Shown here piece by piece: positions 58,650-64,000 of a DNA stretch of 64,000 nucleotides (position 1 is its first letter; every line of letters begins with the position of its first letter). Both the position numbers and the translations under genes were made by a program. This stretch comes from Prauserella muralis (GTDB taxonomy: Bacteria; Actinomycetota; Actinomycetes; Mycobacteriales; Pseudonocardiaceae): the NCBI RefSeq assembly GCF_003202285.1, contig NZ_MASW01000002.1, positions 1,054,001-1,118,000 on the forward strand, read 5' to 3'. The notes beneath the pieces are model-generated. The model was not told the origin of the DNA. It saw nothing but the letters and a program-made list of their open reading frames with translations, and did no database searches.

Positions 58650-59306
58650 GTGCGTGCGCTGGACAGCCGGGATGCCGCCATGCGCGTGATCGCTCGGGAC
58701 GGTGAGCACGAGATCGAGATCCACCGGTCGCGGTTCCGGTGCGTCGTGGCACGGATCGGCGACCTCGAGGCAGCGTCCGCGACGATCGCTCGCGTCCGCA
58801 AGGCGGGGCCCGGCGCCCACCATCACTGCACCGCGCTGCGGATCGGCGATCCGGACTCGGGCATGCTCATTGCGCGCAGCAACGACGACGGTGAGCCCGG
58901 CGGGACCGCGGGCGTCCCCATGCTCGAGGTGCTGGCCCGGCGCGAGCTGACCGACGTGGTCGCCGTCGTGTCGCGCTGGTTCGGTGGCATCAAGCTCGGT
59001 GCGGGCGGTCTCGTCCGGGCCTACTCCGGAGCGCTGGCCGAGACACTGGACCTCGTCGGCCAGTTGCGACGCGTCCGCCATCGCGAGCTGCTGGTCACCG
59101 TGCCGCACGACCGTGCAGGGCGGCTCGGGCACGACCTGCGCAACTCGCCGTACCTGCTGCGCGAGGTCGAGTACGGTGCGGACGTCACGTTCACCGTGGC
59201 CGTCGCCGACGCCGACGTGGACGCCTTCGAACACTGGGTGGCCGAACGTTGCGGCGGCGAGGCGGAGGCGGTGGACACGGGACCACTCGACCTCTACCTG
59301 CCATGA
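58650..59306 (+). CDS. YigZ/IMPACT-family protein
   Basis: The product is 218 aa from GTG 58650 or 208 aa from ATG 58680; TAGACT at 58634-58639 could drive a nearly leaderless transcript. The IMPACT domain is clear: IEIHRSRFRCVVARI, HHHCTALRIG, SNDDGEPGGTAGVPMLEVL and SRWFGGIKLGAGGLVRAYSGA. A second small domain follows (ELLVTVPHDRAGRLGHDLRNS). YigZ proteins are conserved and bind ribosome- or RNA-related partners; the precise role is not settled. Confidence 0.92.
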   Translation: MRALDSRDAAMRVIARDGEHEIEIHRSRFRCVVARIGDLEAASATIARVRKAGPGAHHHCTALRIGDPDSGMLIARSNDDGEPGGTAGVPMLEVLARRELTDVVAVVSRWFGGIKLGAGGLVRAYSGALAETLDLVGQLRRVRHRELLVTVPHDRAGRLGHDLRNSPYLLREVEYGADVTFTVAVADADVDAFEHWVAERCGGEAEAVDTGPLDLYLP

Positions 59307-59393
59307 CCCGCACCGGGGCCCAGCGCTCCCGCTGGAGGCCGCGGGCGCCTTGCGGGCCATGGGCTCGCAAGGCGCCGGTCGCTGTTGTGGGGC

Positions 59394-60014
59394 TCAGTGT
59401 CCTGCCTGCGCGCCGTGGGGAGACAAGCCGAGCAGGGGCAGCCACACCGTGTCCACGATCTCGACGATCGTCTCGTCGGGCACCGCTTCCATGCTCATCA
59501 GCATGTCGTGGCGCACCAGGTCGAAGGGCAGATTCACCACGCGTTCGGATCGTGGCACATCCGCAAGCTCGCCGCGCTCGATCGCGCGAGCGACGAGCGT
59601 CGCCAAGGGGGGCGTCTGATCCGCGGAGCGGAGGCGGCGGCGCAGGTCGCTGAACGTGGTGCCGGTCTCGCGGAAGTAGTCCGCAAGCTGGATGCGCAGG
59701 AGTATCAGCGTGCGGGCTCGCTCGGCGTTGACCGCGCGCAGGAACGTGAGCGCGTCCTGGCGCAGGCTGCCGGTGTCGGGGATGTCGAGTGGACGCCAGT
59801 GCCGGGCGATTGTGGCGAGCAGCAGGTCCTCGCGGCGCGGCCAGCGCCGGTAGAGCACCGGTTTGCTGGTTCCGGCGCGCGCCGCGACGGCCTCGAAGGT
59901 GAGGCCGTTGTAGCCCTGCTCGATCAGCACCTCCCAGGCGGCATCGATGATCGCGTTCTCCAGGGCGGCACCCCGGCGCCGGGTCGGAGTGGTCTCCGAA
60001 CGTCGCTGGCTCAT
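59394..60014 (-). CDS. TetR/AcrR-family repressor
   Basis: ATG 60014 with AGGAGG upstream gives 206 aa. The HTH is typical (IIDAAWEVLIEQGYNGLTFEAVAARAGTSKPVLYRRWPRREDLLLATI). A TetR_C-like ligand domain follows (LLRIQLADYFRETGTTFSDLRRRL). It is divergent from the MDR oxidoreductase gene. A perfect palindrome between them is the probable operator, so the oxidoreductase is its likely target. Confidence 0.92.
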   Translation of the reverse strand: MSQRRSETTPTRRRGAALENAIIDAAWEVLIEQGYNGLTFEAVAARAGTSKPVLYRRWPRREDLLLATIARHWRPLDIPDTGSLRQDALTFLRAVNAERARTLILLRIQLADYFRETGTTFSDLRRRLRSADQTPPLATLVARAIERGELADVPRSERVVNLPFDLVRHDMLMSMEAVPDETIVEIVDTVWLPLLGLSPHGAQAGH

Positions 60015-60057
60015 CACTACCTCCTGAGGTGCCGTCTTCCCGACAATTAGAGTCGCT

Positions 60058-60116
60058 TGCGTATCTTAACTCGTCGGCGTACGCTCGGATCATAAGATAC
60101 GCACGAGTATCTTATG
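60058..60116. promoter_or_regulatory. TetR operator region
   Basis: CATAAGATAC (60091-60100) and GTATCTTATG (60107-60116) form a perfect palindrome with a 6-nt spacer. A further half-site TGCGTATCTTA (60058-60068) is an exact inverted copy of 60093-60103. This gives three half-sites in the AT-rich divergent promoter. Confidence 0.75.
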
Positions 60117-60146
60117 ACAGTCGCACACGACGTAAGGAATGCACAC

Positions 60147-61106
60147 ATGTCCATGGTCAACGCTGCGTTGGTGGAGTCCTTCGACGAGCCGCCGCACTTT
60201 CGGTCCATTCCCGCGCCCGAGGCCGCCCCCGGCCAGGAGGTGGTGGACGTTCTCACCGTCGGCGTCCACCCCGCTACGCGAGGCATCGCCGCGGGCAAGC
60301 ACTACACGAGCCCCACGACGCTGCCCGCACTGGCCGGAGCGGACGCTGTCGTCCGCAGGGCGGACGGCAGTCTCGCCTACGTGATGATGCTGGGCGCCGG
60401 CACCCTGGCCGAGCGCATCGTCATCGATCCGGCCGCCACGATCCCGGTCCCGGACGGAGCCGATCCCGCGGTCCTGGCCGCGACCATGAACCCCGCCCTG
60501 TCCTCCTGGGGCGCACTGCGCACCCGCGTGCCTTTCCAGGCCGGGCAGTCGATCCTCGTGCACGGCGCCACCGGCAACGCCGGGTCGATGGCTGTCAAGG
60601 TCGCCAAGCACCTCGGCGCCGGGCGAGTGATTGCCGCCGGACGCAACCGCTCCCGCCTCGAGGAACTCACGGCCGAGGGCGCGGACGACATCGTGGCGCT
60701 CACCCACGACCAGGACGCCACCGCGGCTGCGCTCGCCGAGGCCGCCGCGAACGTCGACGTGGTCTTGGACTACGTGTGGGGGCCGCCGACCGAACTCGCC
60801 ATGCGTGCCGTCCTCGGGGCGCGTACCGAGCACACCCGCCTGCTCGACTGGGTGCAGATCGGCGGCATGGGCGGAGACGAGATCACCCTGTCCGGGCACG
60901 CGTTGCGCTCCAACGCGTTCCGCATCCTGGGCAGCGGCTTCGGCTCGGTGGACATGCAGGTCATGCTGCGGGAGTTCACCGAACTCGTCGCCGCGATCGC
61001 CGCGGGCGGCATGGCCGTGCGCCCGCACCCGTTCCCGCTCGAGAAGGTCGAGCAGGCGTGGGCCCACCAGGATGCACCCGGCGAGCGCGCCGTCATCGTC
61101 CTGTGA
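60147..61106 (+). CDS. MDR-family zinc-less (quinone-type) oxidoreductase
   Basis: ATG 60147 with AAGGA upstream gives 319 aa. The Rossmann motif is GQSILVHGATGNAGSMAVKVAKHLGAGRVIAAGRN, followed by an MDR-like C-terminus (AIAAGGMAVRPHPFPLEKVEQAWAHQDAPGERAVIVL). The N-terminal domain is reduced and lacks the zinc cysteines. Such proteins reduce enones or quinones with NADPH. Control by the divergent TetR protein suggests induction by a reactive carbonyl or quinone. Confidence 0.85.
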   Translation: MSMVNAALVESFDEPPHFRSIPAPEAAPGQEVVDVLTVGVHPATRGIAAGKHYTSPTTLPALAGADAVVRRADGSLAYVMMLGAGTLAERIVIDPAATIPVPDGADPAVLAATMNPALSSWGALRTRVPFQAGQSILVHGATGNAGSMAVKVAKHLGAGRVIAAGRNRSRLEELTAEGADDIVALTHDQDATAAALAEAAANVDVVLDYVWGPPTELAMRAVLGARTEHTRLLDWVQIGGMGGDEITLSGHALRSNAFRILGSGFGSVDMQVMLREFTELVAAIAAGGMAVRPHPFPLEKVEQAWAHQDAPGERAVIVL

Positions 61107-61170
61107 CCCACGCGCGCCGGGTCGCCATGGACATCGCTGGTGGTGCGGCAGGGACGTGCCGAGCTGACGA

Positions 61171-61746
61171 TCACTCCGCTGAGGCGACGCTCTGGCGCCG
61201 GTTGGCCTTGAAACGTGCCTTCTTCTGACGATTCCCGCACGTGTTCATGTCACACCATCTGCGGGTGCGGCTCTGGCTGGTGTCGAAGAAGGCGGCCCGG
61301 CAGGTTGGCGACGCGCACAAGGCCAGTCTTCCGTCGCGTTCGCCCGCGATGATGTCGATCGCGTCGGCGGCGATCACGCCGAGGGCGTCCTCCACGCGGG
61401 AAGGCGAGCCTAGCCGCCATTGCCGGTTGCCCTCGGGCGTCAGGACAGCCGCCGCCCGGCCCTGAGCGCTGCAGTCGTTGATGACGTGGAGAGCACGCGC
61501 GGGGAGAGTGTCGTGGATCGCCGCCGCTGTCGCGGCGGCGTGAATCGCTTCCCTCAGTTCCCGTGCACGTTCGAGCTGGGCGGTGGTGCAGGAGTCGACG
61601 GCGAGGCCGTTCACCGCCAGCCAGTCGGCGAGACGCTGGGGCGTGGGAATGCGCTCGACGGCCTCGCCACGGCGCTCCGTCAGAGTCGCCGTGAAGCTGG
61701 TGGCCAGCACGTTGCCGAGGCGGAAGTCAGGGAACTCGGCACGCAT
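61171..61746 (-). CDS. CGNR zinc-finger protein
   Basis: The 191-aa protein has the ABATE-type N-terminal domain (GNVLATSFTATLTERRGEAVERIPTPQRLADWL, then ARELREAIHAAATA). The C-terminal CGNR finger is CASPTCRAAFFDTSQSRTRRWCDMNTCGNRQK. CGNR proteins are presumed transcription regulators, and stress-related autoregulation is often proposed. The gene is divergent from an epoxide hydrolase, and the shared promoter has two 41-bp-spaced repeats. Confidence 0.9.
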   Translation of the reverse strand: MRAEFPDFRLGNVLATSFTATLTERRGEAVERIPTPQRLADWLAVNGLAVDSCTTAQLERARELREAIHAAATAAAIHDTLPARALHVINDCSAQGRAAAVLTPEGNRQWRLGSPSRVEDALGVIAADAIDIIAGERDGRLALCASPTCRAAFFDTSQSRTRRWCDMNTCGNRQKKARFKANRRQSVASAE

Positions 61747-61747
61747 G

Positions 61748-61806
61748 GAACCACCTTAGCAGGTTGCCAGTAGGCATCACCCGTGCTAGAACCGTCTTAG
61801 CCGGTT
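61748..61806. promoter_or_regulatory. Paired direct-repeat operators between CGNR and epoxide hydrolase genes
   Basis: The pattern GAACC-N2-CTTAGC-N-GGTT occurs at 61748-61765 and 61789-61806, 41 bp apart (four helical turns). Each copy is itself partly palindromic (GAACCG/CGGTTC in the second). The CGNR protein is the obvious candidate to bind it. Confidence 0.6.
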
Positions 61807-61846
61807 CGCGACGAGGTGGCCGGTTCCGCGGAGGCCAGGAGGTCCC

Positions 61847-63022
61847 ATGTCCGGTCCGACCAGCGACGTACAGGCATTCGAAGCGCACGCATCCGACGCC
61901 GACCTCGACGATCTGCGCGCGCGACTGGCCGCAGTGCGGCTGCCGGAGGCGGAGACCGTCTACCGCCCCGTGCCCGACCCCCGCCGATGGGACCAGGGCG
62001 TGCCGCTCGCCGACCTCGTCGATCTCGTGAACTACTGGCGCACCGGGTATGACTGGCGGTCGTTCGAAGAGCGCCTGAACCGGATCGGCCAGTTCCGCAC
62101 GACCATCGACGGTCTGGGAATCCATTTCCTGCACCGTCGATCCGCGCGCGCGGAGGCCACTCCGCTGATCCTGACGCACGGCTGGCCAGGCAGCATTGCC
62201 GAGTTCGTCGACGTCGTCGACGAGCTGGCGGATCCGGAAGACGCGGACGCGCCGGCGTTTCACGTCGTGGTTCCCTCGCTGCCGGGCTTCGGCTACAGCG
62301 ACAGGCCGGCCACCACCGGGTGGGGGACCGAGAAGACCGCGGCCGCATGGGTGGAACTGATGGGACGGCTCGGCTACCGCACATTCGTGGCCCACGGCGG
62401 TGACTGGGGCGGCAATATCACCACGGTGCTGGGCGGCAGGTTCCCGGCCCACGTCCTCGGCATCCACACCACGTTCGCGGAGGGGCCGCCCGGGTTGGCC
62501 ACGGACGGGTTGACGGCGGTCGAGCGCAGATGGACCGAGGAAACCCGCGACTTCTACGAGGGCCCCCGCGGGGCGTACGCGAAGCAGCAGGCGGCCCGGC
62601 CGCAGACCATCGGTTACTCGCTCGTCGACTCACCCGTCGGGCTTCTGGCCTGGATCCTCGACAAGTTCGCCGAGTGGTCGGACACCGAAGACAGTCCATT
62701 CGAGACGATGTCCCGGGACAGGATCCTTGACGACGTCACCCTGTATTGGCTGACGCGGACCGGCGCATCCGCGGCCCGCATCTACTACGAAAGCCACAAC
62801 GCACTCGATCCCGAACTCCGGGTCGACGTCCCGTCGGCCATCACCATCTATCCCCGCGACATCGAGAAGTGTCCCCGCCCCTGGGCGCAGGAGCGGTACC
62901 GGCAGATCGTCCGCTGGAGGTCGCCCGACGTCGGCGGACACTTTCCGTCGCTGGAGGTTCCCGAGCTCTTCGTCAGGGACCTTCGGGAGGGCCTCGCGGC
63001 GGTGCTGGCCGCCCATCGGTGA
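61847..63022 (+). CDS. Epoxide hydrolase (EHN domain plus alpha/beta hydrolase)
   Basis: The 391-aa product has the N-terminal EHN domain (residues about 5-100, DLDDLRARLAAVRLP, WRTGYDWRSFEERLNRI). The alpha/beta-hydrolase fold follows, with HGWPGS (111-116), the nucleophile D186 in HGGDWGG and the catalytic His in GGHFPSLEVPEL. This is the juvenile-hormone/microsomal-type epoxide hydrolase group, common in actinomycetes. It hydrolyses epoxides to diols and may serve detoxification under the CGNR regulator. ATG 61847 has AGGAGG upstream. Confidence 0.9.
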   Translation: MSGPTSDVQAFEAHASDADLDDLRARLAAVRLPEAETVYRPVPDPRRWDQGVPLADLVDLVNYWRTGYDWRSFEERLNRIGQFRTTIDGLGIHFLHRRSARAEATPLILTHGWPGSIAEFVDVVDELADPEDADAPAFHVVVPSLPGFGYSDRPATTGWGTEKTAAAWVELMGRLGYRTFVAHGGDWGGNITTVLGGRFPAHVLGIHTTFAEGPPGLATDGLTAVERRWTEETRDFYEGPRGAYAKQQAARPQTIGYSLVDSPVGLLAWILDKFAEWSDTEDSPFETMSRDRILDDVTLYWLTRTGASAARIYYESHNALDPELRVDVPSAITIYPRDIEKCPRPWAQERYRQIVRWRSPDVGGHFPSLEVPELFVRDLREGLAAVLAAHR

Positions 63023-63203
63023 GTACGGCCGGGCGCCAGTACATCTGCGGACGTGTCCGCGACCGCGAAGCACGTCGACGGAACTCACCAGACGAGGCTC
63101 TCGCGCCGGTTGTCCGGTGGCCGCCGCTGCTGTCGTCGACGGCCTCGCGAGCACCATGATCGAAGGAGTAGCGGCGAGGGCCCGCGTCGCGGTGATAGCG
63201 TTG

Positions 63204-63231
63204 TGCTTGCAGCGGGACTAGAATGCTTGCA
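63204..63231 (+). promoter_or_regulatory. VapBC promoter with two TGCTTGCA repeats
   Basis: TGCTTGCA occurs at 63204-63211 and 63224-63231, 20 bp apart, around the -10 element TAGAAT (63219-63224). The second copy runs into the ATG of vapB. Autorepression by the RHH antitoxin is the likely use. Confidence 0.6.
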
Positions 63232-63467
63232 TGTCGACCATTCATGTACGCGAGGTCTCGGAGGAGACCGTCACCACGCTGCGGGTGCGCGCCGCCCGGA
63301 ACGGGCAGTCGCTGCAGGCGTATGTGCGTGGGCTCCTGGAGGCCGAGGCGGAGACGCTCACTCCGGACGAGGCGGTCGACCGCGCGCGAGAGATCGCGCA
63401 GCGGTCGGCGGTCACCGCGGATGACGTGGTGGCCGCCATCGAACAGGCGCGTGAGGCGCGCGAGTGA
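63231..63467 (+). CDS. vapB: VapB/FitA-type ribbon-helix-helix antitoxin
   Basis: The 78-aa protein begins with a ribbon-helix-helix (STIHVREVSEETVTTLRVRAARNGQSLQAYVRGLL). Its tail is the toxin-binding region (EIAQRSAVTADDVVAAIEQAREARE). Its stop overlaps the VapC start by 4 nt. The promoter is nearly leaderless and carries two TGCTTGCA boxes. Confidence 0.9.
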   Translation: MSTIHVREVSEETVTTLRVRAARNGQSLQAYVRGLLEAEAETLTPDEAVDRAREIAQRSAVTADDVVAAIEQAREARE

Positions 63468-63856
63468 TCGTTCTGGACACGTCGGCGCTGGTCGAGTTCC
63501 TCGTCGGCCGGGACGCCGTGGCGGAGAACGTGCGCGCTGTCACCGCGGGCGAGCGGTGGGCGGCGCCGTACGCCGCTGATCTCGAATGCGCCTCGGCACT
63601 GCACGGGCTGGTGCGCGGGGACAAGCTGGCCGCTGATGAGGCGTACCGGGCGCTGAACCTGTGGCGCGTCGTCAGCGTCAGGCGTTTCGATCATGTACCC
63701 CTGCTGCCGCGCATCTGGGAGCTGCGGCACAACATGTGGCCGTACGACGCTGCGTATGTGGCTCTGGCCGAGCTTCTGGATGTCGAGCTGGTGACGGTCG
63801 ACGGCAAGTTCCAGCGGGTCCCCGGCGTGAAGTGCGTCATTCGCGATCTCCGGTAG
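63464..63856 (+). CDS. vapC: VapC-type PIN-domain toxin
   Basis: The 130-aa protein has all four acidic positions: IVLDTSALVEFL (Asp5), DLECASAL (Glu), YDAAYVALAE (Asp) and VTVDGKF (Asp). VapC toxins cut tRNA or rRNA. In contrast to the PIN protein at 56.4 kb, the active site is intact. It is translated together with its antitoxin. Confidence 0.92.
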   Translation: MIVLDTSALVEFLVGRDAVAENVRAVTAGERWAAPYAADLECASALHGLVRGDKLAADEAYRALNLWRVVSVRRFDHVPLLPRIWELRHNMWPYDAAYVALAELLDVELVTVDGKFQRVPGVKCVIRDLR

Positions 63857-63893
63857 CAGCGAGGACCGGCGCTCGTCCACCGCCGGGTCCCGA

Positions 63894-64000
63894 TCACGAC
63901 ACGAGCTGGTCGAGCGTGCAGGCCGGGATCGCGATCCAGCCCTCCGTCCGGGCCCTCGATCGCTCGGTCTCGGTGGGTGTAAGGGTGAGCCCCAGGGCGG
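63894..64000 (-). CDS. C-terminal fragment of an unidentified gene at the window edge
   Basis: A minus-strand frame is open from the right edge to a TGA at 63894-63896. The last residues read GWIAIPACTLDQLVS. Codon third positions are GC-rich, as expected for a real gene, but about 34 residues are too few to name it. Confidence 0.4.
   Translation of the reverse strand, partial: ALGLTLTPTETERSRARTEGWIAIPACTLDQLVS

Overview
The window is high-GC actinobacterial DNA. Mycothiol-linked enzymes, a type VII secretion-type gene pair, WhiB, an F420-reductase fragment and actinomycete-type ROK, IclR, ArsR and CGNR regulators point to the Pseudonocardiales (Amycolatopsis/Prauserella/Saccharomonospora-like). 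That placement is an inference from gene content, not a database match. Nearly all genes have GC-rich codons. Two blocks inside the integrated element (36.7-40.4 kb and 54.9-55.7 kb) are visibly AT-richer, and the gene pair at 50.0-54.9 kb is mildly so. || Layout. 1-3.7 kb: a sugar-oxidation locus (secreted PQQ-type dehydrogenase, Tat-exported sugar isomerase-like protein, divergent ROK repressor). 3.7-5.7 kb: an AHSA1/SRPBCC-ArsR-SRPBCC cluster with two visible palindromic operators, then a mycothiol-dependent enzyme. 6-9.7 kb: a YihY membrane protein, an acyltransferase and a WXG100-like gene pair. 9.8-20.1 kb: a dehydratase, an OafA-type acyltransferase, and a minus-strand catabolic cluster (MOSC, phthalate-dioxygenase-type reductase, IclR, self-sufficient CYP116B-like P450, MHS-family transporter). 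20.15-21.64 kb: an IS110 element whose bridge RNA can be read by eye. 21.9-25.6 kb: a DGPF protein, an ECF42-type sigma factor, a SRPBCC protein and a DHA2 transporter. 25.6-35.1 kb: stress and transport genes (hemerythrin, M48 protease/LemA, TauE, BASS, LysR/MBL-fold/MHS). || 35.29-55.73 kb: a 20.4-kb actinomycete integrative and conjugative-like element (AICE) in the 3' half of a CAT-anticodon tRNA gene, bounded by perfect 43-bp att repeats. It carries a tyrosine integrase, an excisionase-like HTH, a WhiB, two small membrane/Spd-like proteins and an FtsK/TraB translocase in one run of 4-nt overlaps. It also carries a clt-like array of CCCGTCAC repeats, GntR and XRE regulators, a NUDIX hydrolase, and two paralogous TPR regulators. 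No replication initiator was recognised. Cargo sits at both ends: an AT-rich two-gene operon of unknown function (887-aa membrane protein plus 312-aa protein) next to the integrase, and an Avs-like module (Cap4-type nuclease fused to a STAND-like NTPase, plus a helical-repeat partner) near the right end. Both look like candidate anti-phage systems. || 55.7-64 kb: a PIN/Phd toxin-antitoxin pair whose toxin lacks the first catalytic Asp, a degenerate third att copy, a scar of three broken genes (TetR, F420 reductase, SDR), then ordinary chromosome: YigZ, a TetR/oxidoreductase pair with a clear operator, CGNR/epoxide hydrolase, and VapBC. || The strongest observations are the decodable IS110 bridge RNA with its reconstructed hairpin target, and the two cargo modules of the AICE.
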